A stretch of DNA of 49,767 nucleotides from NCBI GenBank assembly GCA_021776775.1, contig JAJFFE010000120.1:1-49767 (forward strand), read 5' to 3'. The position numbers and the translations under genes are program-made. Below, in pieces: positions 41,735 to 49,767 of this stretch. The stretch is from Planctomycetota bacterium (GTDB taxonomy: Bacteria; Planctomycetota; UBA8108; UBA1146; JAJFFE01). Below the pieces are notes generated by a model. The model was not told the origin of the DNA and made no database searches. It saw nothing but the letters and a program-made list of their open reading frames with translations. Position 1 is the stretch's first letter; each line of letters starts with the position of its first letter.

Positions 41735-44428
41735 GTGGGCCGGCTAGTCGAGTGGTGTATCGGCTGCTTCGGGCGCCGTCCGCGTGCAGTGGTTGCGGCG
41801 GCGGTGGCTCTGACCCTTGTTTGCCTTCCCGGGGTGGCGTCGTTGCGCCTGCGGACCGACGGCAATGCCTTGGTCGCGTCGGGTGACCTCGCGATCGAGA
41901 CGGACTCCCGTATTCGTGCGGAGTTCGACTTGGAGGACCCTATCGCGGTGGTGCTCTGGGCCCCGCCGGATCGGACCGTCTATGACGTAGAGCTGTTGCG
42001 GCGCGTGGCCCGCCTCACGGAAGCCATTCAGTCGTTACCCCAGGTCGATTCGGCCAACGTCTCGAGCTTGGCGACCGAGCGTACCGATCGAGTGAAGACC
42101 GGGACGCTCGAGTTTCGCCGCTTCCTCGAGCCGCTTCCCGAGACCGTGAGCGACCTCCAGCGCGTCGAGCGCGACGTCGCCAAGGTCGGCGTGTACGACG
42201 GAACGCTCGTCTCCCGTGACCGTCGGGCCACCGCCATCGTCGTCGGAGTCGACCAGGGTGTCGATCGAGCGGCGTTGGCGTCTGCCCTTCGGCGCTGCGT
42301 GGAGACCGACGATCACCACGGCGAGGCGATGAGAGTCGACGTCGTTGGGGCACCCGTGGCTGAGTCGCTGCTCGGTCGGCACATCCTCGAGGACCTCGGC
42401 GTGCCGTCGATCATCACGGGAGTCTCCGACCGGGCTGGCGTTCTGCCCATCGGGCTTGTTCCGCTCACGTTGTTGATCATCTTGGCGGTGTTCTGGGTTC
42501 GCTTTCGGCGGCTGACCGCAGCGCTGTTGCCGCTCCTTGAAGTCGGCGCTGCGATCGTGTTCGTCTTCGGCGTCATGGGGTACTGCGGAGTACCCGTGTA
42601 CCTGACCACCGCGGTCCTGCCGATCGTCCTCGCGTCGATCGGTATCGCCGACGAGATTCATCTCTTTCACCGCTACCAACACTTGGTTCGTCGTCGCGCC
42701 CACCCCGCCCGAGAATCCGTGACCGCGGCGGTCCGCGACATGGCGCCGCCGATCATCAAGACTTCGCTGACGACTGCCGTCGCGTTCCTATCGTTCTTGG
42801 CCTCCCCGGTGGAGGCGGTGCGGTGGTTCGGTCTCTTTGCCGCGGTCGGGATCCTCTACTGCATGTTGTGGTCGTTGATCGTCGTTCCGGCGACTCTTCT
42901 CGTTCTTCCCGATCGTTGGCTCGTGCCGGCAACCGAGCCGGTTCGGCGTAGATTCGCGCTGCCGTGGGGAGTGCGTTGGCCGGCCCTCGTGGTCGTCGTC
43001 GTCGTGGCGGGGTTAGTCACGCTACCCGCGGGATGGCGTCGCATCGTGGTGCAAGACAGTTGGATTGGTGGCTTCGCCGCCAACAGCCCGTTTCGCACGG
43101 CGACGGAGTCCGTCGATGGGGCGTTCGACGGGACGCATCTTCTTCACGTTCGGGTTTCACGTGACGATCCGAGCTACCGATGGCAAGTCGTCCCCGCGGA
43201 CTTAGGCCCGCACCGAGTCACTGTCGCTGCGTCCGATTCAAACGATCCCCGCGGTTGGGTGGGACAGTGGGTGCAGGTCGAACGAGTGGGGGAGTCAGAC
43301 GCGATCGCTCCCGTGGTGAGGGTGACTACCAGCGGCGCGCGCGTGACCGTGCATACCGATCCGCGGACGGATTCACTGCGTTCGATGCGCCGCGACGTCG
43401 AAGGCGAGGTTGCGGTGCGGATCGGACCCCGCGCCATGCTAGAGCCTGGCGTGCTTCGGCAGTTGCGATCGTTCGAGACGTTCTTGGAAACGCAGCCCTC
43501 GGTGGGTGGTGTGCTTGGCGTCAGTGAGATCGTCCGTGCGTCGTACGCGATGAACCGGGGGGCGAGGAAACGACGCACCGACACCCCGCGAACCGATCGC
43601 GAAGTGTTGGCGACGTGGCGCAACTTCGAAGCGGCGCGAGGGTCGGACCGCCGCCGCGAAGTTGTCGACGACACGCACCGAGCGGGCTTGATCACGGTCT
43701 TCTTGAAAGGCGCCAACTTCCGCGCCACCGCGACCCTCATGGATTCCGTTCGCAACTATGCGGACCGTGAGCTCGCCGCGCACGGGTTGAGGGTGGAGTT
43801 CGCGGGAGACGTGGCAGTGAGTCAGTCGACGATATCCGCGGTCGTGGCGACACAGGGCCGCTCCATGGTGTGGTCCTTTCTCGGAGTGTTGCTGGTCTCG
43901 TGGTTCCTCTGTCGATCGTTGCGGTGGAGTTTGGTTTGCCTCGTGCCGTGCACGATTGCGGTCATGGTGAACCTCGCAGTGATGGGCTGGTTAGGCATTC
44001 CGCTCGGTATCGCGACCTCCATGTTTGCTGCGATGACGTTCGGCCTCGGCGTGGACTACGCCATTCACTTCGTCGATCGGTACCGCGGCCAGCGAGGCGC
44101 GTCGACGTTGCGCCGAGTCGTGACAACCCTGCGAGTGATCAGTCCACCGGTCGCGCTCGATTGCGCAGCGATCGCGCTCGGGTTCGGCGCGCTGGCGTTC
44201 TCGCGCGTACCCGCCAACGCGCACCTCGGCGGACTCGTCGCGGCGAGCGTCGTGACGTCGACGGTCGCAACTATCGTTTTGGTGCCGGCGCTGATCCTGC
44301 TCGGGGACACGATCCGCATTCGGTGGCAATCCCGCCGCCCTGCCCTCACGCCGGAACCCGCCTCGTCCGCGGAATCGGTCGCGCGTCCCGGACCGATCAG
44401 CGCCCTCCAAGTCGATACTCAGCCGTGA
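41735..44428 (+). CDS. RND/MMPL-type exporter
   Basis: A protein of about 897 residues with the two-fold RND/MMPL plan: helix 1 (AVVAAAVALTLVCLPGV), a large periplasmic domain, a helix cluster (LVPLTLLIILAVFWVRF ... AIVFVFGVMG ... VLPIVLASIGIADEIHLFHR) with the functional Asp/His-rich helix 4, then a second half that repeats this (GVLLVSWFLC ... MVNLAVMGWLGIPLG ... MTFGLGVDYAIHFVDRYR). The GVDYAIH motif matches MMPL/HAE proteins that move lipids or hopanoids. The start at GTG 41735 follows GGAAGGGG at 5 nt. It is proton-driven and in the inner membrane. The substrate cannot be told. It lies 238 nt from the cytochrome b gene on the other strand, so divergent promoters are likely. Confidence 0.88.
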   Translation: MGRLVEWCIGCFGRRPRAVVAAAVALTLVCLPGVASLRLRTDGNALVASGDLAIETDSRIRAEFDLEDPIAVVLWAPPDRTVYDVELLRRVARLTEAIQSLPQVDSANVSSLATERTDRVKTGTLEFRRFLEPLPETVSDLQRVERDVAKVGVYDGTLVSRDRRATAIVVGVDQGVDRAALASALRRCVETDDHHGEAMRVDVVGAPVAESLLGRHILEDLGVPSIITGVSDRAGVLPIGLVPLTLLIILAVFWVRFRRLTAALLPLLEVGAAIVFVFGVMGYCGVPVYLTTAVLPIVLASIGIADEIHLFHRYQHLVRRRAHPARESVTAAVRDMAPPIIKTSLTTAVAFLSFLASPVEAVRWFGLFAAVGILYCMLWSLIVVPATLLVLPDRWLVPATEPVRRRFALPWGVRWPALVVVVVVAGLVTLPAGWRRIVVQDSWIGGFAANSPFRTATESVDGAFDGTHLLHVRVSRDDPSYRWQVVPADLGPHRVTVAASDSNDPRGWVGQWVQVERVGESDAIAPVVRVTTSGARVTVHTDPRTDSLRSMRRDVEGEVAVRIGPRAMLEPGVLRQLRSFETFLETQPSVGGVLGVSEIVRASYAMNRGARKRRTDTPRTDREVLATWRNFEAARGSDRRREVVDDTHRAGLITVFLKGANFRATATLMDSVRNYADRELAAHGLRVEFAGDVAVSQSTISAVVATQGRSMVWSFLGVLLVSWFLCRSLRWSLVCLVPCTIAVMVNLAVMGWLGIPLGIATSMFAAMTFGLGVDYAIHFVDRYRGQRGASTLRRVVTTLRVISPPVALDCAAIALGFGALAFSRVPANAHLGGLVAASVVTSTVATIVLVPALILLGDTIRIRWQSRRPALTPEPASSAESVARPGPISALQVDTQP

Positions 44429-44534
44429 GTTGAGCCGTTTCACAGGATCGACGGTCCGCCCGCGACCTCTGAGGTCAATCGCGCTTCGTGTCGTTTCACT
44501 CTTCAACTCATCCCGACCCAAAGAGGGAGGTCGC

Positions 44535-47477
44535 ATGAAGCCCGTTAGTTGGTCGTTCTTGTTGTTCTTCGTGGCGTCGATCGGAGTGCTCGGTCCGCCG
44601 CTTGACGCGCAGCCAGGTGTCGTGGAGGTGTGTAGCCAACCGGGGACGCCGATCTCCGATACCACCGGCCCTGTCTTCGAATCTGTCTTCGTGCCCGACG
44701 CGTTCTTTGTCGCCGACGTGCAAGTGTGTCTCGACTTGACGCACACCTTCGTGGGTGACTTGGTGGTGCAGTTACAGAGTCCGTTCGGAACGTTCGTCGA
44801 ACTGCACACGCAGCAGGGAGGCCCCGATAACGATCTGGTTTTGACTTATAGCGATCAAGGGGTCCCTAGCGGTTCACAACCGTTCAATTGCGGTTGTTGC
44901 ATGCAGCCGGCGGGACCCGGATCGATGGCGGACTTGACCGGAGATTCGTTCGGTGAATGGATCCTGTTCGTCGCCGACGTTGCCGGGGGTGATGACGGTG
45001 TCCTCAACGAGTGGTGTCTGCAGTTGTCGCCGAATCCGTCGACGGGGTGTGCACCGTGCGGTGCCACGTCCACCGTCATTCCGGCGGGGCCGGACTGCTG
45101 GGGAACGCAGTGTGGACGGACTCGTTTCTCCTTCTGTGAGTTTCCAATTCCGGCGGACTTCTTCGATCCGGGATCGCTGCCGTTCGAAGGCGTCGTTCAT
45201 CTCGAAGGCGCGTCGGGTGGGGTCTCTCCGGATACGGTCGTGCAGCGATTGCAGGACATGGACCTTCCCAATCCGGGAGACGTGGCCACGACCGAAATCG
45301 AGTTGGTCGAACTCAACCTTGTCGGTTGTGCACCGATCACCGTGCAGACCGGCGGCTCATCCGAAGAGTGGTTAGTCGGGGTTGGCCTAGCGCCGAATCC
45401 GGTGCCCCCGGGACAGATGACGGTCACCAAGACGCACCCCAACGGTGGGGTGTTCTCGGCGGAGTTCTTCGTGCAGCCGATCTTCACCTTCACGCGTGTG
45501 TCGAACCCGACGGACGTTCGCGTTCTGGAAGCACCGTTTCCGGCACCGTTCACCACCGTCGGCGAGGCGCCGTGGGTGGGTGCGCTACAGCCGGGTCTGT
45601 CGATTCCTTGCGCGCCGGGGTTCGTACCCGGCGTCGAAGAGGACCCGGCGACTGGCGACCAGTGCTGCAAGAAGGTGGGCCACGCGGGGCCGGGGCACAT
45701 CCACGAAACCGGGCCGCCGGACTGTTCGGCGTGCGATGACGGTGCGTGTATGGATCCCGTCACATTGGCCTGCACCGTGGTCACCAGTCCGGCCGACTGT
45801 ACGGGGGTGTTCCTCGGCGTGCAGACGGATTGCACCGATTCCGACGGCGACGGCCTGCCCGACTCTGTCGAAACGAATGACTGCTGTGTTGGCTTCATCG
45901 CGCTGACCGACACCGGGACCGATCCGTTCAACCCGGACTCCGACGGTGACGGCGTGCTCGACGGTGACGAGATCCTGGCGGGTACCGACCCGTGCTCGCC
46001 TCCCGATCCAGCAATCCCGCCGGGTGAGGACTGTTGGAGCACCGCGTGTGGTCGCACCAAGTTCTCGTTCTGCGAAACACCGATCCCGGCCGACTTCTTC
46101 GATCCCGGATCCGAGCCGTTCATCGGCGTGATCAAGCTCGACGGGGCCAACGGTCCCGGCGGGACAGATACGCGGCTGAACCGTCTCGAGGAGATGGTGC
46201 TGCCGAATCCGGGCGACGTCGCGACGACGCCGATCGAACTCGTCGAGTTGAACTTGGTGAGTTGTGATCCCATCACCGTGCAGACCGGTGGAACGGATGT
46301 CGAATGGAATGTCAGCGTCACGTTGTCGCCGGATCCGGTTCCGATGGGAACCATGACGGTGACGAAGACGCACGAAAACGGCGGAACCTTCGACGCCGAG
46401 TTCTTCGTGAAGCCGGTGTTCACGTTCACTCGGGTGACCGACCTGAGTGACGTCCGTACTCTCGAGCCTGCCTTCCCCGCGCCGTTCGTCACGCTCGGCG
46501 AAGCGCCGTGGGTGAGCGATCTGCTTCCCGGGGTTGCGACACCGTGTGCGCCAGGGTTCACGCCCGGTGTGGAAGAGGATCCGGCGACGGGTGACCAGTG
46601 TTGTAAGAAGGTCGGCCACGCCGGGCCCGGTCACATTCACGAGACGGGGCCGCCCGATTGCTCGGCGTGTGACGACGGTGCGTGTCTCGACCCGGTGACG
46701 TTGGATTGCATCGTGGTTACCAACGAAGCGGCGTGTTCGGACGTGTTCCTTGGAGTGCAGACCGATTGCGCCGATTCCGATGGCGACGGCTTGCCGGACG
46801 TCGTCGAAACCAACGACTGTTGCGCGGGGGGAACCGGCGACTTGACCGACACGGGAACCGATCCTTTCAACGCCGACTCCGATGGCGATGGGATCGACGA
46901 CGGTACCGAAATGGTCAACGGACTCGACCCATGTGATTCGACGCCGTTGGCGTTCATCGCCATGGATTGCAACGTCGATTCGTTCTTCGACATCGCGATC
47001 AGTTGGGTGGCTCACCCGTTGGCGACGTACGATGGCGTCGAGGTGCGTGTCGACGGTATCACCCAAGCGACGCTGCCTGGTGACGCCACATCTCACACCA
47101 TTTCGGGCGCTACCGGCACGGTGACAGTGTGCGTGATCGGACTGTTGGCCGGCTCGGCCTCACCCGAACTCTGTTGCACGGTAACGGTCGGCAGCGATCC
47201 GCAGTTCACCCGCGGCGACTGCAACGGCGACGGTTCGTGCAACATCGCTGACGCGATCGGCATTCTGGCGTTCCTCTTTACCGCCGGGGTTCCGACCCCA
47301 GGCTGTTTGGACGCGTGTGACCTCAACGACGATAGCGGGATCGACATCGGCGACGCGATCGTCAAGTTGAACCTGCTCTTTTCGACCGGGACACCCCCGG
47401 CGCCGCCGTACCCGGATTGCGGGGTGGATCCCACCACGTCCGATCCGCTCGACTGCGTCTCCTCGCCGTGTCCCTAG
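44535..47477 (+). CDS. Large secreted P-domain/dockerin protein with an internal duplication
   Basis: A 980-residue protein whose ATG follows GAGGGAGG. Signal peptide (FLLFFVASIGVLGPPLDAQ), then a proprotein-convertase-type P-domain (about residues 30-170, with VCLDLTHTFVGDLVVQL and WCLQLSP). Two long repeats of about 310 residues follow, each with DCW..CGRT.FSFCE.PIPADFFDPGS, the VEEDPATGDQCCKK block and a TSP3-like DSDGDGLPD segment. A C-terminal dockerin-like pair (RGDCNGDGSCNIADAIG and CDLNDDSGIDIGDAI) ends the protein. Many Cys residues point to disulfides outside the cytoplasm. The acidic D-rich loops suggest calcium binding. No enzyme domain is visible. Dockerin-like modules in this phylum need not bind cohesins. 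Confidence 0.9.
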   Translation: MKPVSWSFLLFFVASIGVLGPPLDAQPGVVEVCSQPGTPISDTTGPVFESVFVPDAFFVADVQVCLDLTHTFVGDLVVQLQSPFGTFVELHTQQGGPDNDLVLTYSDQGVPSGSQPFNCGCCMQPAGPGSMADLTGDSFGEWILFVADVAGGDDGVLNEWCLQLSPNPSTGCAPCGATSTVIPAGPDCWGTQCGRTRFSFCEFPIPADFFDPGSLPFEGVVHLEGASGGVSPDTVVQRLQDMDLPNPGDVATTEIELVELNLVGCAPITVQTGGSSEEWLVGVGLAPNPVPPGQMTVTKTHPNGGVFSAEFFVQPIFTFTRVSNPTDVRVLEAPFPAPFTTVGEAPWVGALQPGLSIPCAPGFVPGVEEDPATGDQCCKKVGHAGPGHIHETGPPDCSACDDGACMDPVTLACTVVTSPADCTGVFLGVQTDCTDSDGDGLPDSVETNDCCVGFIALTDTGTDPFNPDSDGDGVLDGDEILAGTDPCSPPDPAIPPGEDCWSTACGRTKFSFCETPIPADFFDPGSEPFIGVIKLDGANGPGGTDTRLNRLEEMVLPNPGDVATTPIELVELNLVSCDPITVQTGGTDVEWNVSVTLSPDPVPMGTMTVTKTHENGGTFDAEFFVKPVFTFTRVTDLSDVRTLEPAFPAPFVTLGEAPWVSDLLPGVATPCAPGFTPGVEEDPATGDQCCKKVGHAGPGHIHETGPPDCSACDDGACLDPVTLDCIVVTNEAACSDVFLGVQTDCADSDGDGLPDVVETNDCCAGGTGDLTDTGTDPFNADSDGDGIDDGTEMVNGLDPCDSTPLAFIAMDCNVDSFFDIAISWVAHPLATYDGVEVRVDGITQATLPGDATSHTISGATGTVTVCVIGLLAGSASPELCCTVTVGSDPQFTRGDCNGDGSCNIADAIGILAFLFTAGVPTPGCLDACDLNDDSGIDIGDAIVKLNLLFSTGTPPAPPYPDCGVDPTTSDPLDCVSSPCP
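45081..46945 (+). repeat. Two tandem ~930-bp repeats inside the P-domain/dockerin gene
   Basis: Unit 1 runs from about 45081 to 46010 and unit 2 from about 46017 to 46945. They encode matching blocks (DCWGTQCGRT/DCWSTACGRT, NPGDVATT, VEEDPATGDQCCKK, CSACDDGAC, DSDGDGLPD). Protein identity is high but silent changes are many, so the duplication is not recent. Confidence 0.85.
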
Positions 47478-47496
47478 GCGACGTGTTCTCGTGAGG

Positions 47497-47530
47497 GCCG
47501 GGAGCGAGGCACCGCTCCCGGCTCTTCTTT
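47497..47530 (+). terminator. Intrinsic terminator after the P-domain/dockerin gene
   Basis: GCCGGGAGCG pairs perfectly with CGCTCCCGGC around AGGCAC, followed by TCTTCTTT. It is 20 nt after the stop codon. Textbook form. Confidence 0.9.
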
Positions 47531-47597
47531 GCTCGACTGCTTCTCGTTGGGGTCGTCGTTTCGCTACAATGTTCGTGACCTCAACGGAACGGCATTC

Positions 47598-49310
47598 ATG
47601 CAGCGTTCGACAGCCATCTCTCTCTTCATCGCGGCTTGCTTGGCGAGCCTGCTCACAGTCTCGAGCTTCCCGGCGGCCGCGGCGCGCCGCGTGGCGTTCT
47701 CTGCAGCGTTCTCTCTGCCGAGTCTCGTGGCCAAGTACCAAACGCTCGAAGCCAAAGCGGGCCCGCTGCGCAACAAGAAGAACAAGCTTCAGAAGCTGAT
47801 CAAGAAGGAGATCGAGCCGGTGCTCGACTCGATCGCCGGGGTTGGCTCGAACCGAAGCCTCGCGTTCTTGGGGGAACAGCTGCAGCACTCGATACCAGCG
47901 TTGGCCAAGGCCGCTGCGAAGTCGATGCGTAAGATCGACGACGTGCGGGCGGCGCAACTCTTGGTCGGATCGGTTCGCCCAGAGCCGAGCCTGGGCAAGC
48001 GCACGAAGAAGCCGGACGCGACTCGTGACTACAACGACGAAGTGATCGATTCGTTGGTCACCATGAAGAACGCCGATGCCGGTCGCTGGCTCGCCGATCG
48101 CGCGTTCAGCAAGGCGTCGACCGAGCAGCTTCGCGTGCTCTGTACGGTGGCTGAACGAAAGAACATCAAGGCGGGCGAACGGTTGGTCAGACTCATTCGC
48201 CATCGCAACTCGGCGGTGGCCAGCGCGGCGCTGTCCGCCTTGGCGGCGGTTGGTGTCGACCCTTACGTCGCGGCCCTCGCGAAGCTCGACATCGACAACC
48301 TCGACCGTGACGCGCGAATTGCCATCCTCGACGCGTTGGCCCGTTGCACACAGCCAACCGCGATCGATATCGTGCTCGCGGCAGCGTCGTCGCGCGATTC
48401 CGAGACTCGGACCATCGTCATGGGCAGCCTTGGACTCAAGGCGAAGAGTGAGACCGCGCTGAAAGGCGTGATTGTCGGTTTGAAGGACGGCTCTCCTCCC
48501 GTCGCGACCGCGGCTCTTCGCGCGATCCGAAACTTTCGATTCAAGGCGGTGATTCCAGCATTGATCGAAGGGCTCGGTTCATTGCCCAACGAGCGCTTGC
48601 GAATCGACGCGCTCGACCTGCTCACGCATCTCACCGATCAGAACATGGGAATGTCGACCGAGGATTGGAGCCGTTGGTGGGAGATGGCCGAGCCTCGTTT
48701 CGTCTTTGCCGAGAAGGCACGAGGAGGAACCAGCGCGAAACGGCGCGGCCTTCGGTATTTCGGGGTCGAAGTCCGATCGAAACGATCCATCTTCCTCGTC
48801 GACTACTCGCTCAGCATGGACAAAGCGCCGGGCGGGGATACACCGACGGCCGACAACCCTTCGAAGATGTCGACGGTCAAGCGCGAATTGACGCGGCTGC
48901 TCCAGGAGCTTCCCACGGACGCCCGAATCAACCTGGTTCTCTTCCACGCCAAGCCGGTTTCGTGGAAGAAGAAGCTGACCGCGATGAGTGCGGCTCATCG
49001 GGAATCGGCAATCGAGTTCGTCGCCAACGGCAAGACCGAGTTCGGAACCAACATTTTCGACACCCTAGAGTTGGCGTTGGCGGACGCGGAGGTCGACACC
49101 ATCTACTTGCTGACCGATGGCCTTCCTGTGGGCGGAGAGATCCAGGACCCCGGAGAGATTCGACGTGTGATCAAGAACGTCAACCGGGTGCGCCAGGTGA
49201 CGATCCACACGCTTGGATTTGGTGACGGCGCGGGGTTCTTGAAGAAGCTGGCCAAGGAGAACGGTGGCGAGTGCAAGATACTGGGCAAGAAGAAGGCAAA
49301 GAAGAAGTAG
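47598..49310 (+). CDS. Secreted HEAT-repeat and VWA-domain protein
   Basis: A 570-residue protein with a signal peptide (ISLFIAACLASLLTVSSFPAAAA). Residues about 35-370 hold HEAT-like repeats (IRHRNSAVASAALSALAAVG, ARIAILDALARCTQPTAIDI, AATAALRAIRNF-like units). A VWA domain follows, with an intact metal-binding DYSLS motif (DxSxS), a Thr in GKTEFGTNIF and Asp in LLTDGLP. It ends in a Lys-rich tail (GKKKAKKK). The VWA domain probably binds a protein partner through Mg2+. HEAT plus VWA pairs are frequent in planctomycetes; function unknown. The ATG at 47598 is chosen because it opens the signal peptide and GGAACGG lies upstream. It follows a strong terminator, so it is a separate unit. Confidence 0.85.
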   Translation: MQRSTAISLFIAACLASLLTVSSFPAAAARRVAFSAAFSLPSLVAKYQTLEAKAGPLRNKKNKLQKLIKKEIEPVLDSIAGVGSNRSLAFLGEQLQHSIPALAKAAAKSMRKIDDVRAAQLLVGSVRPEPSLGKRTKKPDATRDYNDEVIDSLVTMKNADAGRWLADRAFSKASTEQLRVLCTVAERKNIKAGERLVRLIRHRNSAVASAALSALAAVGVDPYVAALAKLDIDNLDRDARIAILDALARCTQPTAIDIVLAAASSRDSETRTIVMGSLGLKAKSETALKGVIVGLKDGSPPVATAALRAIRNFRFKAVIPALIEGLGSLPNERLRIDALDLLTHLTDQNMGMSTEDWSRWWEMAEPRFVFAEKARGGTSAKRRGLRYFGVEVRSKRSIFLVDYSLSMDKAPGGDTPTADNPSKMSTVKRELTRLLQELPTDARINLVLFHAKPVSWKKKLTAMSAAHRESAIEFVANGKTEFGTNIFDTLELALADAEVDTIYLLTDGLPVGGEIQDPGEIRRVIKNVNRVRQVTIHTLGFGDGAGFLKKLAKENGGECKILGKKKAKKK

Positions 49311-49767
49311 TAGCGAGAGGTCTCTGTCACGCACTAGGGCGTTGGGCACCACCGTTGCCGCTCGCCCCGAACAGGGTGGGACCGACCCCGATTCGCCCGT
49401 CCGACGTTCGAAGCCGTCCCGGTCTCCAGCCACTGCCCCGGCGTTAAGATCCATCCCTACCTCATTGTCGGTGGCGAGCCATCGACTCGGCCATCCCCAA
49501 CCCACTGGTGTTCGAGCCACGCCACGATGCGCCCCGCAAAGGAACCTTCGAGCACCTCATCAGGTGACCCACGCATAGCCTTGCGATTCAGCTCCAGTGA
49601 TTCAGGTCCCAAGACCTGAGCGAATGGCTAGCCCGGACTATTCATCAGGCGAAGCCGCGCAGGCTGCGCTTCCCGCGAATCTCTGCGTTACTCCTTCTTG
49701 AAGACCACTAGGTCGACTGCGGCGTCGTGCCTGGATCTTCACGGAAATCGCAGCCTGTGTTCCGTTG
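49311..49767. other. Right edge, no confident gene
   Basis: No complete gene is visible. On the minus strand a short frame ending in VDLVVFKKE at 49692-49694 looks like the C-terminus of a gene that begins beyond the window, but the frame is broken by a TGA about 16 codons upstream. Other ORFs are shadows of the HEAT/VWA gene. Confidence 0.3.

Noticed and set aside
49695..49767. Possible fourth Sec gene on the minus strand, with TGA upstream of the VDLVVFKKE C-terminus
   Set aside because: The gene start is outside the window. The frame upstream of the TGA shows no protein-like sequence. The nearest hairpin has only a 4-bp stem (GACC/GGTC).
1..49767. Mobile elements, CRISPR arrays, tRNA or rRNA genes
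   Set aside because: No transposase or integrase motif, no regularly spaced direct repeats and no cloverleaf were seen by eye. A tRNAscan or CRISPR finder run was not possible.

Overview
The window looks like chromosomal DNA of a Gram-negative, GC-rich bacterium, most probably a planctomycete (Planctomycetota). Evidence: secreted proteins carry N- or C-terminal dockerin-like EF-hand repeats; the Ser/Thr kinase has the planctomycete-style N-terminal region before its catalytic domain; FHA domains are abundant; and lipoproteins and outer-membrane beta-barrels are present. No rRNA, tRNA, insertion sequence, phage gene or CRISPR array was seen, so the taxonomic call is inference. Starts are mixed ATG/GTG/TTG, usually behind a purine-rich Shine-Dalgarno (SD). 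Many long antisense ORFs are GC-driven shadows and are left out.

Layout. 1-5.1 kb: edge-truncated Ser/Thr kinase, TPR lipoprotein, and a broken EamA transporter remnant. 5.1-8.8 kb: MFS transporter, an outer-membrane protein, an HMA-type lipoprotein whose frame contains two TGA codons, and a small acidic protein. 8.8-19 kb: zinc-ribbon SDR protein, lipoprotein, MgtE, a large secreted protein, VOC protein, EEP nuclease/phosphatase, a small ArsC-like protein with an in-frame TGA at the redox site, and a protein of unknown function. 19-26.2 kb: DEAD-box helicase, PhnA-like protein, a tandem pair of dockerin/beta-helix secreted proteins, and a small membrane protein with an in-frame TGA. 26.7-41.5 kb: a redox island with three FHA proteins. 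41.7-49.3 kb: RND/MMPL exporter, a large P-domain/dockerin secreted protein, and a HEAT/VWA protein. 49.3 kb to the end: no confident gene.

Two systems stand out. (1) Three unrelated short genes each read through in-frame TGA only (four TGA codons, no TAA or TAG). Each carries a 6-7 bp hairpin whose G-containing apical loop starts 20-22 nt after the TGA (15 and 21 nt for the double-TGA gene). This is the geometry of a bacterial SECIS, so these are likely selenoproteins: a U-x-U HMA lipoprotein, a U-x-x-C ArsC-like protein, and a CNA-B/carboxypeptidase-regulatory-like protein that may be a new selenoprotein type. (2) The redox island encodes what reads as a cross-envelope electron conduit under signalling control: a diheme cytochrome b (two H-x13-H helices), a protein with two cyclic-nucleotide-binding domains and four 4Fe-4S clusters, a membrane-anchored FHA-multiheme cytochrome fusion, a 17-heme cytochrome, a MORN-like protein, an FHA-ferredoxin reductase-[2Fe-2S] fusion, a pentaheme cytochrome and an outer-membrane porin. 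Inferred electron flow is NAD(P)H or quinol to FeS/cytochrome b, then periplasmic multihemes, then the outer membrane, or the reverse. FHA domains and cNMP domains suggest control by phosphorylation and ligand sensing.
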